Position numbers and translations under genes: made by a program. 64,000 bases of DNA from Streptomyces lasiicapitis (GTDB lineage Bacteria; Actinomycetota; Actinomycetes; Streptomycetales; Streptomycetaceae): contig NZ_BMNG01000003.1 in NCBI RefSeq assembly GCF_014646335.1, forward strand, positions 1-64,000, written 5' to 3'. The notes below the pieces were generated by a model, which did not search any database, had not been told where the DNA came from, and worked only from the letters and a program-made list of their open reading frames with translations. This document shows positions 1 to 10,517 of this stretch, piece after piece (the stretch's first letter is position 1; the number at the start of each line of letters is the position of its first letter).

Positions 1-55
1 CAGCGCCGATGGTACTGCAGGGGGGACCCTGTGGGAGAGTAGGACGCCGCCGAAC
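1..55 (+). rRNA. 5S ribosomal RNA, 3' end (partial)
   Basis: The first 55 bases match the 3' part of streptomycete 5S rRNA as I know it: the GGTACTGCAGGGGGGACCC segment, then GTGGGAGAGTAGGACGCCGC. The 5' half and the rest of the rRNA operon lie before the window. A strong terminator follows ten bases later, so this is the end of the operon. The exact 3' end may be a few bases either way. Confidence 0.93.
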
Positions 56-64
56 TAATTGTAG

Positions 65-108
65 AAGAGCTGGTCCCTGAACTTCGGTTCAGGGACCAGC
101 TCTTTTTT
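65..108 (+). terminator. Strong intrinsic terminator of the rRNA operon
   Basis: An 18-bp perfect stem (65-82 with 87-104) encloses a TTCG tetraloop and runs into a T tract at 103-108. The UUCG-type loop and the length of the stem make it a textbook factor-independent terminator, directly after the 5S rRNA. Confidence 0.95.
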
Positions 109-154
109 GTTGTCCGTCACTCGCTGTTCACGTTGCGCGACCAACATCCGCGAC

Positions 155-829
155 ATGGGGACACTTGGAATGCTGCGAGCCGCCGGAGTCGGAAGCGGTG
201 ACGAGGTCATCGTGCCCGCGTACGGGAACGCCGAAGTCGCCGAGGACGTCGTCCTCGCGGGCGCCATGCCCGTGTTCGCGGACATCGACCCGCTGACGTA
301 CTGCCTCAGCCCTGAGGCAGTCGACGCCGTCGTGACCGCCCGTACCGCCGCCGTCGTCGCCGTACACCGCTTCGGGAACCAGGCCGACGTCGCAGGCCTG
401 CGACGTGTCGGGCAGCGGCACGGGCTGCTCGTCCTCGAACAGGGCGAGCTGGACGCGCCGTGCGACGGACTGCCGCAGCGGCGGGCCTACGCCACCTACC
501 TGAACGGGCGACTGACCGGAGTCATAACGCCGGCCGAGAACGCCGCACACAGCCACCAGTACGTCGTACGGGTGCCCGGCAACGGGCGGCCGGACCGCGA
601 CGCCTTCGCGCGGGCCGTACGCGCCAGGGGAGTCGACTGCCACGTACCGGTGAAGACGCCGCTGCACCGCACGCCGAAGTTCTGGCGCGACATCGAACTG
701 CCCGAGACCGAGCGGGCCGCCGACGAAACCCTGGCGCTCCCTGTGGACGCCTCGCTGTCCCGACGGGAACTGCAGCGGATCGTATCGGCGTGCAATGCGC
801 TCGGAGGGCTTCTTCAACCCGCCTTCTGA
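155..829 (+). CDS. Shortened DegT/DnrJ/EryC1/StrS-type aminotransferase homologue lacking the PLP lysine
   Basis: The roughly 224-residue product resembles the fold-type I sugar aminotransferase family. Residues 8-95 fit the early part of the large domain (GDEVIVPAYGNAEVAEDVVLAG, then PVFADIDPLTYCLSPEAVDA, then HRFGNQADVAGLRR). Residues 120-225 fit the C-terminal small domain (HQYVVRVPG, then ARGVDCHVPVKTPLHRTPKF). Family members are about 370-400 residues. Missing here are the N-terminal glycine-rich PLP segment, the acidic residue that holds the PLP ring nitrogen (the sequence is LEQGELDA where LEDxAQ is expected) and the whole segment carrying the Schiff-base lysine. It is therefore unlikely to be a PLP enzyme. 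The frame is uninterrupted and codon use is normal, so it looks maintained. ATG 155 was chosen because the upstream TTG at 107 lies inside the rRNA terminator. No good ribosome binding site is visible, and ATG 170 is possible. Confidence 0.7.
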   Translation: MGTLGMLRAAGVGSGDEVIVPAYGNAEVAEDVVLAGAMPVFADIDPLTYCLSPEAVDAVVTARTAAVVAVHRFGNQADVAGLRRVGQRHGLLVLEQGELDAPCDGLPQRRAYATYLNGRLTGVITPAENAAHSHQYVVRVPGNGRPDRDAFARAVRARGVDCHVPVKTPLHRTPKFWRDIELPETERAADETLALPVDASLSRRELQRIVSACNALGGLLQPAF

Positions 830-846
830 GGGGCAAGGGAGGGCGG

Positions 847-875
847 TTCGGGCCCGCCTGATGTTCGGGTATGAT
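847..875 (+). promoter_or_regulatory. Probable promoter of tRNA-Thr
   Basis: TATGAT at 870-875 is a good -10 element, with a weak TTCGGG at 847-852 in the -35 position 17 bp upstream. Transcription would start near 882, leaving about 35 nt of leader before the mature tRNA 5' end. Confidence 0.45.
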
Positions 876-916
876 CTATTCCGTTGCCGCGCGGGAAACC
901 GCGAAAGGCGCAACTG

Positions 917-989
917 GCCCCTATAGCTCAGTCGGTAGAGCGTCTCCATGGTAAGGAGAAGGTCAGCGGTTCGATTCCGCTTGGGGGCT
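917..989 (+). tRNA. tRNA-Thr (anticodon GGT)
   Basis: A complete cloverleaf can be drawn. The acceptor stem is 917-923 with 982-988. The D arm is GCTC...GAGC. The anticodon stem is TCTCC/GGAGA around the loop ATGGTAA, whose positions 3-5 give GGT. The T arm is AGCGG-TTCGATT-CCGCT. Discriminator base T989; CCA is not encoded. The GGU anticodon reads ACC and ACU threonine codons. Confidence 0.95.
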
Positions 990-1002
990 CTGAGAAGAAA
1001 GA

Positions 1003-1037
1003 AGAAGGCCATCGTCCTTGGGCGGTGGCCTTCTTTT
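1003..1037 (+). terminator. Intrinsic terminator after tRNA-Thr
   Basis: The 9-bp stem AGAAGGCCA (1003-1011) pairs with TGGCCTTCT (1026-1034) around a 14-nt loop and runs into TTTT. It closes the tRNA unit and lies just beyond the 3' end of the convergent osaC gene. Confidence 0.85.
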
Positions 1038-1077
1038 GTTGTACGGCCGCGTTGTATGCCTTACGAGGGGCGCTGGT

Positions 1078-3696
1078 TCAGTCCTCGAGGCCCGGGACGC
1101 GCATTGCCAGGATCGCCATGTCGTCCGACGGGGCGTCCGTCGCGAAGCGCTCCACCGCGCGCATGATGCGTGCCGCCACCGCGCCCGCGGTCAGGCCCGT
1201 GCAGGTGGTGAGAACGTCGGCGAGGCCGTCGTCGCCCAGCATGCGCGTGCCCTCACGGCGCTCTGTGACGCCGTCTGTGACGCACAGCAGCACGTCGCCC
1301 GGGTCCAGGGTCACCGTCTGCTCGTACAGCTCCAGGTCGTCCATGACGCCGAGCAGCGGCTGCGGCTCCGCGTACGGCTCGACCGTGCCGTCCTGGCGCA
1401 GGCGCAGCGGCAGCGGATGGCCGGCGCAGACGATCTTCAGGACCGCCGAGCCGTCCTCCTGGGGCCACAACTCGCCGTACAGGAGCGTCAGGAAGCGGCT
1501 GCGGGCGCCCTCGTCGAGGATCGCCGCGTTGAGGCGCTCCAGGACCGCGGGGCCGCCGAAGCCCTCGCGGGCCAGCAGGCGCAGCGCGTGCCGGGCCAGG
1601 CCCGTGACCGCGGCCGCCTCCGGGCCCGTGCCGCACACGTCGCCGATCGCGAAGCCGTACGCGCCGTCGCGGATCGGGAAGAGGTCGTAGAAGTCGCCGC
1701 CGACCTCGTTGCCCTCGCCGGCCGCGCGATAGATGACCTCGACCTCCACGCCCGGGACCTGGGGCAGGCCGGGCGGCAGGAGGCTGCGCTGGAGGGACTG
1801 GCTGATCGCCATGCGCTCCGAGTACAGGCGGGCGTTGTCCAGGGCCAGGGCGGCCCGGCGGGAGAGGTCCTCGGCCAGCTCCAGGATCTCCTGGCGGAAG
1901 TGCTCGTCGGAGGGCTTGCCGAGGACGAGCATGCCGATGACGCGGTTGCGGGCCACCAGGGGCAGGACGACCGTCTCGCCGCCCACCGCGGAGGCCGTGG
2001 ACAGCGTCGTGCCGATGCCCGAGCCGACCGTCATGGGCTCGCCGAGGCCGAGGTTGCGCATCGACGTGCGCAGGGCGGCCTGGTGCGCGGCTTCGGAGGG
2101 GGCGGTCCAGACGCGGGCGCCCGGGGTCGGGACCGGGTCCGGTGCGTCGACCTTCACCAGGAGGGCCTTGAGGCCGTCGATGCGCTCCTCGTCCTCGTGC
2201 AGGACGTACGAGAGGTAGGGCTCCGAGGCCTGGTCGGCGATCGTGTAGACGGCGCACCAGGTGGCGAGGGTGGGGACCGTCATCTGGGCCATGAGGGCCA
2301 GGGTCTGGTCGCGGTCGAGGGTGCCGGCGAGCAGGTCGGACGCCTCCACGAGGAAGGACAGCGAGCCGCGGCGCAGGCGCTCCAGCTCGCCGAGGCGGGC
2401 CGACTCGACGGCGAGGGCGATGCGGTCGGCGGCGAACTGCAGGCGCAGGGCCTCTTCGTTGGAGTACCGGTCGGGGGACTCGGCGGCGACGCCCAGGGAG
2501 CCCGTGAGGCGGCCCTCGACCTTCAGCGGGACCGTGACGACCGAGCGCATGCCGGTGCCGTTGAGGAGCGGCACTGCGCCCGGTACGACCGTGAGGTCCT
2601 CGTGGACGGCGGGCATCCGCGCGGAGCCGTACCGGCCGGGACCGGCCTCCACGGGGACGCGGGCGAAGCGCTGGCGGGCGGAGGGCAGGCCGGTGGAGGC
2701 CCGCACTTCCAGTTCCGTCTCGTCGTCCGTGGCCAGCAGGAGGAAGGCCGCGTCGCCGTCGAGCATGTCGCGGGCGCGCTCGACCGTGCGCTGGAGGAGG
2801 CCGTCGAGGTCGTCGGGCGCGGGGGAGCCGATGAAGATTTCGAAGGGGTCGGCGGTGTGCGGCTCGCTGAGCGTGCTGGACTCGGGGGCCGGGCCGCGCA
2901 GCGGGGTCTGCAGGACGGCGCGCTCGTCGTCACGTACGAGAAGACAGACCGTGGAGGGTTCGCCGTCGGTGTCGCGGACGCGCAGGTGCGAGGCGTAGAC
3001 GGGGATGACGCGGCCGCCCGAGTCCCGGATGCCGTAGCTGCCCTCCCAGCGGGAGAGCTGGAGGGCGTCGACGATGCCGGTGCTGGTGCCGGGGGTGTGC
3101 GGCCAGGCGGCGAAGTCGGTGAGGGGCTTGCCGGTGACCTGCTCGGCGACGTATCCGAAGAGTTCCTCGGCGTCCTCGTTCCACGCGGAGATGGCGCCCG
3201 CGCGGTCGATCTGTACGACGGCGACGCGGACGCGGCCGTCGGTGAGGGGCAGGAGGTCGATCGGCAGCGCGGGGCCGGCGGCGCGGGTGCCCACGGGGCG
3301 GTCGGGCAGGTCGAGTTGGAACCAGACCTGCTTGTGCGTGGACGTGTAGTCGACGCCCCAGCGGGTGGCGAGCGCGGCGCAGAGCTGGAGGCCGCGGCCG
3401 CCCTCGCGGTCGGGGCTGCCCATGGTCGCGGGGGAGCTCTGGAGGGGGATCTCGCGCTCGGGATAGTGGTCGGAGACCTCGATGCGCACGGCGTCCTCGG
3501 TGCGCAGGCACAGGACGTCGGCTGCGGTGCCCGCGTGGACGACGGCGTTGGTGACGAGTTCACTGGTCAGGACGACCGCGTCGTCGACGACGTCTGTGAA
3601 GCCCCACCCCTGGAGTGTGTCCCTGACGAACGAACGGGCCGTCGCGACGGAACGCCCCACGGGTTCGAAAGTCGCAGCCGCGCGCGCGGTGATCAC
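1078..3696 (-). CDS. osaC: OsaC-like ATPase-domain/PAS/GAF/PP2C (SpoIIE) signalling protein
   Basis: An approximately 872-residue soluble regulator. In order: an anti-sigma-type HATPase domain (about 1-130, with the N-box ELVTNAVVHAG and the glycine-rich DREGGRGLQL), a PAS domain (about 165-270, AISAWNEDAEELFGY), two GAF-like regions (about 290-610) and a C-terminal SpoIIE/PP2C phosphatase domain (about 655-870, with VGGDFYD, FAIGDVCGTG and the late Asp in PSDDMAIL). The order and the divergent placement beside the poly-HAMP kinase gene match S. coelicolor osaC, whose product is reported to modulate the stress sigma factor SigB after osmotic shock. I chose GTG 3696 because GAGGAG lies 4 nt before it. 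Upstream ATGs at 3738 and 3780 extend the frame but have worse spacing. A serine/threonine phosphatase acting on an anti-anti-sigma factor is the expected activity; that is inferred from family. Confidence 0.9.
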   Translation of the reverse strand: MITARAAATFEPVGRSVATARSFVRDTLQGWGFTDVVDDAVVLTSELVTNAVVHAGTAADVLCLRTEDAVRIEVSDHYPEREIPLQSSPATMGSPDREGGRGLQLCAALATRWGVDYTSTHKQVWFQLDLPDRPVGTRAAGPALPIDLLPLTDGRVRVAVVQIDRAGAISAWNEDAEELFGYVAEQVTGKPLTDFAAWPHTPGTSTGIVDALQLSRWEGSYGIRDSGGRVIPVYASHLRVRDTDGEPSTVCLLVRDDERAVLQTPLRGPAPESSTLSEPHTADPFEIFIGSPAPDDLDGLLQRTVERARDMLDGDAAFLLLATDDETELEVRASTGLPSARQRFARVPVEAGPGRYGSARMPAVHEDLTVVPGAVPLLNGTGMRSVVTVPLKVEGRLTGSLGVAAESPDRYSNEEALRLQFAADRIALAVESARLGELERLRRGSLSFLVEASDLLAGTLDRDQTLALMAQMTVPTLATWCAVYTIADQASEPYLSYVLHEDEERIDGLKALLVKVDAPDPVPTPGARVWTAPSEAAHQAALRTSMRNLGLGEPMTVGSGIGTTLSTASAVGGETVVLPLVARNRVIGMLVLGKPSDEHFRQEILELAEDLSRRAALALDNARLYSERMAISQSLQRSLLPPGLPQVPGVEVEVIYRAAGEGNEVGGDFYDLFPIRDGAYGFAIGDVCGTGPEAAAVTGLARHALRLLAREGFGGPAVLERLNAAILDEGARSRFLTLLYGELWPQEDGSAVLKIVCAGHPLPLRLRQDGTVEPYAEPQPLLGVMDDLELYEQTVTLDPGDVLLCVTDGVTERREGTRMLGDDGLADVLTTCTGLTAGAVAARIMRAVERFATDAPSDDMAILAMRVPGLED

Positions 3697-4000
3697 AGAA
3701 CTCCTCGTCCGTTGTCCCCCGGGAATCTGCACTCCCATGGTGCGGCCGCCCCTCCGATGCCCGCTGAATATGTGTGCCACCGCCCTGGCCGGGCAGGACC
3801 GGGGTGGTTGGACAGCCGGATGCCAGGTTACTTACCTTCGCCGTCCATGCTGATGCCGGTCGCCAGTCTTTCCGCCCGGAGGGTGTGCGGACGGTGTGCG
3901 AAGCTGCCGAACTGTTATGGCCTGGTTCGGCCATGGTGAAACACTGGACAGGCTTCAGATGGAGCCCCAGCAGTAGGTCGACCCTTGCGGGAGGGACACA
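3697..4000. promoter_or_regulatory. Divergent promoter region between osaC and osaA
   Basis: About 300 bp separate the two divergent starts, so both promoters should lie here. The clearest element is a 6-bp perfect inverted repeat, ATGGCC (3917-3922) and GGCCAT (3929-3934), about 70 bp before osaA. It could be an operator or a transcript hairpin. I could not assign a convincing SigB-type or vegetative -35/-10 pair by eye. Confidence 0.45.
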
Positions 4001-7000
4001 GTGGAGTCTGGCGCTGCGACGCGGACCTCTAAGGCGCGCGCGAAAGACGGACGGTCCCTGAACAGTCAGCGCAAGCCGCGCAACGGGACGACGGCCACGG
4101 TGGACGCCGCGGCCCTCAACAGGCTCCTCGTCGCGCTTGTGGCGATGCGGGACGGGAACTTCCGCAAGCGGCTGACGGTGTCGGGCGACGACGTGATGTC
4201 GGAGATCGCCGCCGTCTTCAACGAGGTCGCCGACCGCAATCTGCATCTCACCGGTGAGTTGTCGCGGGTGCGGCGCACGGTGGGGCGTGAGGGAAAGCTC
4301 ACAGAGCGGCTGCAGGGCGGGGCCATGGAGGGCTCCTGGGCGGCGGCGATCGACGCCTCCAACGCGCTCGTGGAGGATCTCGTACGGCCCGTCTCCGAGG
4401 TCGGCCGGGTGCTGTCCGCCGTCGCGGAGGGCGACCTGGAGCAGCGCATGGAGCTGCGCGCGCAGCTCGACGAGGGCAACGGCCATCCGCTGCGCGGTGA
4501 GTTCCTGAAGGTCGGCCGCACGGTCAACAACCTCGTGGACCAGCTCTCGACGTTCACCGACGAGGTCACGCGGGTGGCCAGCGAGGTCGGCACGGAGGGC
4601 AAGCTGGGCGGGCAGGCCCGGTTGCGCGGTATGTCCGGTTCGTGGAAGGACCTCACGGACTCGGTGAACACGATGGCGTACCGGCTGACGGCGCAGGTGC
4701 GGGACATCGCCCTGGTGACGACGGCGGTCGCCAAGGGTGATCTGTCGCGCAAGGTCACGGTGCATGTGGCCGGCGAGATGCTGGAGCTGAAGAACACCGT
4801 CAACACGATGGTGGACCAGCTCTCCTCGTTCTCCTCCGAGGTGACGCGGGTCGCGCGGGAGGTCGGCACGGAGGGTGAGCTCGGCGGGCAGGCGCAGGTG
4901 CCGGGCGTCGCGGGCGTGTGGAAGGACCTCACGGATTCGGTCAACCTGATGGCGGGCAACCTGACCGCGCAGGTGCGGGGCATCGCCCAGGTGACGACGG
5001 CCGTCGCGAACGGCGATCTGTCGCAGAAGGTGCGGGTGAGCGCGCGCGGCGAGGTGGCGCAGCTCGCCGAGACCATCAACCAGATGACGGAGACGCTGCG
5101 TACGTTCGCGGACGAGGTCACGCGCGTCGCCAACGAGGTGGGCGCCGAGGGGCAGCTCGGCGGGCAGGCAAATGTGCCGGGTGCGGCGGGGACGTGGAAG
5201 GACCTCACCGACTCCGTCAACACGGTCTTCAGGAACCTGACGACTCAGGTGCGCGACATCGCGCAGGTGACGACGGCGGTGGCGAACGGCGACCTGTCGC
5301 AGAAGGTCACCGTCGATGTCGCGGGCGAGATGCTGGAGTTGAAGAACACCGTCAACACGATGGTGGACCAGCTGTCGTCGTTCGGTGCCGAAGTGACGCG
5401 GGTGGCGCGTGAGGTCGGTGTCGAGGGGGAGCTCGGCGGGCAGGCGCAGGTGCCGGGTGCCGCGGGGACGTGGAAGGACCTCACCGACTCGGTGAACACC
5501 GCCTTCCGGAACCTCACCGGGCAGGTGCGCAACATCGCGCAGGTGACGACGGCGGTGGCGAACGGCGACCTCTCCCAGAAGGTCACGGTCGACGTCTCCG
5601 GAGAGATGCTTCAGCTGAAGAACACCGTGAACACGATGGTGGACCAGCTGTCGTCGTTCGCCGACCAGGTGACGCGGATGGCGCGGGACGTGGGCACGGA
5701 GGGGCGCCTCGGCGGCCAGGCGCGCGTGGACGGCGTCAGCGGTACGTGGAAGGAGCTCACGGACTCCGTCAACTTCATGGCGGGGAACCTGACTTCGCAG
5801 GTGCGTCAGATCGCCCAGGTGACGACGGCGGTGGCGCGCGGTGACCTGTCGCAGAAGATCGACGTGGACGCGCGCGGGGAGATCCTGGAGCTGAAGAACA
5901 CCATCAACACGATGGTCGACCAGCTCTCCGCGTTCGCCGACCAGGTGACGCGCGTGGCGCGCGAGGTGGGCACGGAGGGGCGGCTCGGCGGCCAGGCGCA
6001 GGTGCCCGGCGTGGCCGGTGTGTGGCGCGACCTCACGGACTCCGTGAACGGCATGGCCGGCAACCTCACCGCGCAGGTGCGCAACATCGCGCAGGTCGCC
6101 ACTGCGGTGGCGCGCGGTGACCTGTCGCAGAAGATCGACGTGGACGCCCGGGGCGAGATCCTGGAGCTGAAGAACACCCTCAACACGATGGTGGACCAGC
6201 TGTCGGCCTTCGCCGAGCAGGTGACGCGGGTGTCCCGCGAGGTGGGTACGGACGGCATCCTCGGCGGGCAGGCCGAGGTGCAGGGCGTGTCGGGTACGTG
6301 GAAGGACCTGACGCAGTCCGTGAACGGCATGGCGAACAACCTCACCCTCCAGGTGCGCAACATCGCCGAGGTCACCACGGCCGTCGCCATGGGCGACCTG
6401 TCCAAGAAGATCACCGTCGACGCGAAGGGCGAGATCCTCGAGCTCGTCACGACCGTGAACACGATGGTCGACCAGCTGTCGTCGTTCGCGGAGCAGGTCA
6501 CGCGCGTGGCCCGCGAGGTGGGCACGGAGGGCAAGCTGGGCGGCCAGGCGCGGGTGGTCGGCGTCACGGGCATCTGGAAGGACCTGAGCGACAACGTCAA
6601 CCTGATGGCCAACAACCTGACCATGCAGGTGCGGAACATCTCGCAGGTCGCCGCGTCCGTCGCCAACGGCGACCTCACGAAGACGGTGACGATCGAGGCG
6701 CGCGGCGAGGTCGCGCAGCTCGCGGACACCTTCAACACGATGGTGAAGACGCTGAGTTCGTTCGCCGACCAGGTCACCAAGGTGGCCCGTGAGGTGGGTA
6801 CGGACGGCATCCTCGGCGGGCAGGCCCGCGTCCCGGGAGTCTCGGGCACGTGGAAGGACCTCACCGAGTCCGTGAACGGGATGGCGTCCAACCTGACCGG
6901 TCAGGTGCGCAACATCGCGATGGTCACCACGGCCATCGCCAAGGGCGACCTCACCAAGAAGATCGACATCGACGCGCGCGGCGAGATCCTGGAGCTCAAG

Positions 7001-9520
7001 ACCACCATCAACACGATGGTCGACCAGCTGTCGTCGTTCGCCGACCAGGTGACGCGTGTGGCGCGCGAGGTGGGCACCGAGGGCCAGCTCGGCGGGCAGG
7101 CTCGGGTGCGGGACGTCGACGGCACCTGGCGCGACCTGACGGAGTCCGTGAACGAGATGGCCGGGAACCTCACCCGGCAGGTGCGCGCCATCGCGGCCGT
7201 CGCCACGGCGGTGACCCGCGGCGACCTCAACCTGAAGATCGACGTGGACGCGGCGGGCGAGATCCAGGTCCTCCAGGACAACATCAACACGATGATCGCG
7301 AACCTCCGCGACACCACCCTCGCCAACAAGGAACAGGACTGGCTCAAGGGCAACCTGGCGCGGATCTCCGGCCTGATGCAGGGCCGCCGCGACCTGGAGG
7401 ACGTCGCCTCGCTGATCATGAGCGAGCTGACGCCCGTCGTCTCGGCGCAGCACGGCGCGTTCTTCCTGGCCATGCCCACCGACGACGCGCAGGACCTCAG
7501 CGCTGACGAGGACGCGTACGAACTGCGCATGCTCGGCAGCTACGGCTATTCGATGGGATCGATGCCGACGTCGTTCAGGCCCGGCGAGACGCTGATCGGG
7601 ACGGCCGCCAAGGAGCGGCGCACCATCCTCGTGGAGAACGCGCCGTCCGGCTATCTGCGGATCGCCTCCGGGCTCGGTGAGGCGCCGCCGGCGCAGGTCA
7701 TCGTGTTGCCGGTGCTCTTCGAAGGCACAGTGCTCGGGGTCATCGAGCTGGCGTCGTTCCAGCCGTTCACGCAGATCCAGAAGGACTTCCTCAGCCAGAT
7801 CGCCGAGATGATCGCGACGAGCGTCAACACGATCAGCGTCAACACCAAGACGGAGATCCTGCTCAAGCAGTCGCAGGAGCTCACCGAGCAACTGCGCGAG
7901 CGCTCCGCGGAGTTGGAGAACCGGCAGAAGGCGCTGCAGGAGTCCAACGCCGAACTGGAGGACAAGGCCGCGCTGCTCGCCCAGCAGAACCGCGACATCG
8001 AGGTCAAGAACACCGAGATCGAAGAGGCTCGCCAGGTCCTCGAGGAGCGCGCCGAACAGCTGGCGGTCTCGATGCGCTACAAGTCCGAGTTCCTCGCGAA
8101 CATGTCGCACGAGCTGCGTACGCCGCTCAACTCCCTGCTGATCCTCGCCAAGTTGCTCGCCGACAACGCCGACGCGAACCTCACCCCCAAGCAGGTGGAA
8201 TTCGCCGAGACGATCCACGGCGCGGGCTCGGACCTGCTCCAGCTCATCAACGACATCCTCGACCTGTCGAAGGTCGAGGCGGGCAAGATGGACGTCAGCC
8301 CGACGCGCATCGCGGTCGTCCAACTCGTGGACTACGTAGAGGCCACTTTCCGCCCGCTGACCGCGGAGAAGGGGCTCGACTTCTCCGTACGCGTGTCGCC
8401 GGAGCTGCCCGCGACGCTGCACACGGACGAACAGCGACTCCTTCAGGTGCTGCGCAACCTGTTGGCCAACGCGGTGAAGTTCACCGACTCCGGGGCGGTG
8501 GAGCTGGTCATCAGGCTCGCCAACAACGACGTGCCCAACGCCATCCGGGAGCAGCTTCTGGAGGCCGGCTCGCTGCGGGACGCCGACGCCGACCTGATCG
8601 CGTTCTCCGTGGCCGACACCGGCATCGGCATCGCGGCCAGCAAGATGCGGGTGATCTTCGAGGCCTTCAAGCAGGCCGACGGCACCACCAGCCGCAAGTA
8701 CGGCGGCACGGGCCTCGGCCTGTCGATCAGCCGGGAGATCGCGCGGCTGCTCGGCGGCGAGATCCACGCGGCGAGCGAGCCGGGCCGCGGCTCCACCTTC
8801 ACGCTGTATTTGCCCCTGCACCTCAGCGAACTGCCGCCGCAGGGCTACGCCCAGCTCCCGCCGTCGCCCACGGCGGCCGAACTGCCCGCCCTGGAGGCTC
8901 TGGAGGCCCTGGAGCCCACGGAGAACGGCGAGCGGCCGGAGTCCCGCTCGCCCGCCGCCAGGCCCCCGCAGGCACCCCCTGGCACCGCCGAGCTGTTCCG
9001 GCGCCGCCGCCGGTCCGCGCCGCCCGCGGGGGAGCCGTCGCGGGCCCTTCCGGGGCAGCCCGGGACCGGGGCCGCGGGGACGCCGGAGCAGTGGCAGGAC
9101 GGCGCGGGCCAGGAGGCGCCGGCCCCGCGCGTGCGGTTGCAGTTCAGCGGTGAGAAGGTGCTCATCGTCGACGACGACATCCGGAACGTGTTCGCGCTCA
9201 CCAGCGTCCTGGAGCAGCACGGCCTGTCCGTGCTGTACGCGGAGAACGGCCGGGAGGGCATCGAAGTCCTGGAGCAGCACGACGACGTGACGGTCGTGCT
9301 GATGGACATCATGATGCCGGAGATGGACGGCTACGCGACGACGACGGCGATCCGCAGGATGCCGCAGTTCGCCGGGCTGCCGATCATCGCGCTCACCGCC
9401 AAGGCCATGAAGGGCGACCGGGAGAAGGCCATCGACTCCGGGGCGTCGGACTACGTGACCAAGCCGGTCGATCCCGATCATCTGTTGTCGGTGATGGGGC
9501 AGTGGATGCGCGGGGAGTGA
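4001..9520 (+). CDS. osaA: OsaA-like poly-HAMP hybrid sensor histidine kinase
   Basis: A 1839-residue cytoplasmic hybrid kinase with no transmembrane segment. Residues about 45-1120 are a long array of alternating HAMP-like units. I count 12 of the GDL type ([19 protein letters not shown]) and 11 of the EGxLGGQA type, with a period near 92 residues per pair. Then come a GAF domain (about 1130-1285), an acidic coiled coil (about 1290-1355), HisKA with the phospho-acceptor His1370 in [14 protein letters not shown], a HATPase domain (N-box about 1486, then ADTGIGI and GGTGLGLSI), a Pro/Ala linker, and a C-terminal receiver with Asp1769 in [12 protein letters not shown]. In S. coelicolor the OsaA/OsaB pair is required for recovery and sporulation after osmotic stress. 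GTG 4001 has GGAGGG 5 nt upstream. Array length varies easily by recombination, so copy number may differ in relatives. Confidence 0.93.
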   Translation: MESGAATRTSKARAKDGRSLNSQRKPRNGTTATVDAAALNRLLVALVAMRDGNFRKRLTVSGDDVMSEIAAVFNEVADRNLHLTGELSRVRRTVGREGKLTERLQGGAMEGSWAAAIDASNALVEDLVRPVSEVGRVLSAVAEGDLEQRMELRAQLDEGNGHPLRGEFLKVGRTVNNLVDQLSTFTDEVTRVASEVGTEGKLGGQARLRGMSGSWKDLTDSVNTMAYRLTAQVRDIALVTTAVAKGDLSRKVTVHVAGEMLELKNTVNTMVDQLSSFSSEVTRVAREVGTEGELGGQAQVPGVAGVWKDLTDSVNLMAGNLTAQVRGIAQVTTAVANGDLSQKVRVSARGEVAQLAETINQMTETLRTFADEVTRVANEVGAEGQLGGQANVPGAAGTWKDLTDSVNTVFRNLTTQVRDIAQVTTAVANGDLSQKVTVDVAGEMLELKNTVNTMVDQLSSFGAEVTRVAREVGVEGELGGQAQVPGAAGTWKDLTDSVNTAFRNLTGQVRNIAQVTTAVANGDLSQKVTVDVSGEMLQLKNTVNTMVDQLSSFADQVTRMARDVGTEGRLGGQARVDGVSGTWKELTDSVNFMAGNLTSQVRQIAQVTTAVARGDLSQKIDVDARGEILELKNTINTMVDQLSAFADQVTRVAREVGTEGRLGGQAQVPGVAGVWRDLTDSVNGMAGNLTAQVRNIAQVATAVARGDLSQKIDVDARGEILELKNTLNTMVDQLSAFAEQVTRVSREVGTDGILGGQAEVQGVSGTWKDLTQSVNGMANNLTLQVRNIAEVTTAVAMGDLSKKITVDAKGEILELVTTVNTMVDQLSSFAEQVTRVAREVGTEGKLGGQARVVGVTGIWKDLSDNVNLMANNLTMQVRNISQVAASVANGDLTKTVTIEARGEVAQLADTFNTMVKTLSSFADQVTKVAREVGTDGILGGQARVPGVSGTWKDLTESVNGMASNLTGQVRNIAMVTTAIAKGDLTKKIDIDARGEILELKTTINTMVDQLSSFADQVTRVAREVGTEGQLGGQARVRDVDGTWRDLTESVNEMAGNLTRQVRAIAAVATAVTRGDLNLKIDVDAAGEIQVLQDNINTMIANLRDTTLANKEQDWLKGNLARISGLMQGRRDLEDVASLIMSELTPVVSAQHGAFFLAMPTDDAQDLSADEDAYELRMLGSYGYSMGSMPTSFRPGETLIGTAAKERRTILVENAPSGYLRIASGLGEAPPAQVIVLPVLFEGTVLGVIELASFQPFTQIQKDFLSQIAEMIATSVNTISVNTKTEILLKQSQELTEQLRERSAELENRQKALQESNAELEDKAALLAQQNRDIEVKNTEIEEARQVLEERAEQLAVSMRYKSEFLANMSHELRTPLNSLLILAKLLADNADANLTPKQVEFAETIHGAGSDLLQLINDILDLSKVEAGKMDVSPTRIAVVQLVDYVEATFRPLTAEKGLDFSVRVSPELPATLHTDEQRLLQVLRNLLANAVKFTDSGAVELVIRLANNDVPNAIREQLLEAGSLRDADADLIAFSVADTGIGIAASKMRVIFEAFKQADGTTSRKYGGTGLGLSISREIARLLGGEIHAASEPGRGSTFTLYLPLHLSELPPQGYAQLPPSPTAAELPALEALEALEPTENGERPESRSPAARPPQAPPGTAELFRRRRRSAPPAGEPSRALPGQPGTGAAGTPEQWQDGAGQEAPAPRVRLQFSGEKVLIVDDDIRNVFALTSVLEQHGLSVLYAENGREGIEVLEQHDDVTVVLMDIMMPEMDGYATTTAIRRMPQFAGLPIIALTAKAMKGDREKAIDSGASDYVTKPVDPDHLLSVMGQWMRGE

Positions 9521-9784
9521 CGCGGCGGCTCGCTGAGTCGGGAAGAAGCCGCACCATTACGCGGAGTTGCTGACAGAGTGTGGCCGACGTCGTGTAGAAC
9601 CGCGGTATTCGGGGAACCTTCTGGTCCGCCGCGGCGTTTCTGCTACGTGCACAGTGACATCGCGGTGACAGGGTGTGGCGACAGGCGGGGTGCGGCTACC
9701 ATGACCGGCACAAGGACGGGCGGCGCAAGGGAGCCGTCCTCTGGGGCGGCGCCCGGTGTACCGCCGGGGCGAGGAGGGCGGGCC

Positions 9785-10468
9785 ATGGTGCAGAAGGCCA
9801 AGATCCTCCTGGTCGATGACCGGCCGGAGAATCTGCTGGCGCTGGAGGCCATCCTCTCTGCGCTCGATCAGACGCTGGTGCGGGCATCGTCCGGGGAGGA
9901 AGCGCTCAAAGCGCTGCTGACGGACGACTTCGCGGTCATTCTGCTGGACGTCCAGATGCCGGGAATGGACGGCTTCGAGACTGCCGCGCACATCAAGCGG
10001 CGGGAGCGGACCCGGGACATCCCGATCATCTTCCTCACCGCCATCAACCACGGACCCCACCACACCTTCCGGGGGTACGCGGCGGGCGCCGTGGACTACA
10101 TCTCCAAGCCCTTCGACCCGTGGGTGCTGCGCGCCAAGGTCTCGGTGTTCGTCGAGCTGTACATGAAGAACTGCCAACTGCGTGAGCAGGCCGCGCTGCT
10201 GCGCCTCCAGCTCGAGGGCGGCGCCAAGGCCGCGGCCGCGGACACCAAGGAGCCTGCGGGTCTCCTTGCCGAGTTGTCCGCGCGTCTCGCGGCCGTCGAG
10301 GAGCAGGCCGAGGCGCTCTCCAAGCAGCTCGACGACGACTCGGCGGACGCCGCCGCCGTCGCCACGGCAGCCCATCTCGAACGCAAACTGACCGGTTTGC
10401 GCAGGGCTCTTGACGCCCTGGAGCCTGGCACCGGCAGCGGTGCGCCCTCGGTGCCGTCACAGAACTGA
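9785..10468 (+). CDS. osaB: OsaB-like response regulator with coiled-coil output region
   Basis: A 227-residue protein. Residues 5-125 are a receiver domain with the acidic pair Asp11/Asp12, phospho-acceptor Asp55 (VILLDVQMPGMDG), the conserved Thr in FLTAINH and the Lys in YISKPFDP. The C-terminal 95 residues are Ala/Glu/Leu-rich heptads, probably coiled coil. There is no recognisable DNA-binding domain, so output is probably through protein contacts. It follows osaA by 264 bp and matches the osaB gene that works with osaA in osmoadaptation. ATG 9785 is preceded by GAGGAGGG at good spacing; in-frame upstream starts at 9578 and 9701 lack this. Confidence 0.92.
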   Translation: MVQKAKILLVDDRPENLLALEAILSALDQTLVRASSGEEALKALLTDDFAVILLDVQMPGMDGFETAAHIKRRERTRDIPIIFLTAINHGPHHTFRGYAAGAVDYISKPFDPWVLRAKVSVFVELYMKNCQLREQAALLRLQLEGGAKAAAADTKEPAGLLAELSARLAAVEEQAEALSKQLDDDSADAAAVATAAHLERKLTGLRRALDALEPGTGSGAPSVPSQN

Positions 10469-10517
10469 CCCGGGCGAAGGCCGCACACCGCGCCGAAGGC
10501 TCCGCACGCCGCGCTGA

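Noticed and set aside
1018..3939. A 973-codon plus-strand frame opposite osaC
   Set aside because: Composition is Gly/Ala/Arg/Gln with no domain. osaC on the minus strand carries ATPase, PAS, GAF and PP2C motifs.
4560..7300. Long direct repeats considered as mobile or duplicated elements
   Set aside because: They are the in-frame HAMP units of osaA with about 276-bp period, not transposon ends.
9183..9194. GAACGTGTTC considered as a LexA box
   Set aside because: Spacer is 2 nt rather than 4 and it lies inside the osaA receiver domain.
3560..9481. A 1973-codon open frame antisense to osaA
   Set aside because: It exists because GC-rich codons leave few stops on the opposite strand. Its Arg/His/Leu/Val-rich product mirrors the HAMP repeats, and osaA has clear domains in the other strand.
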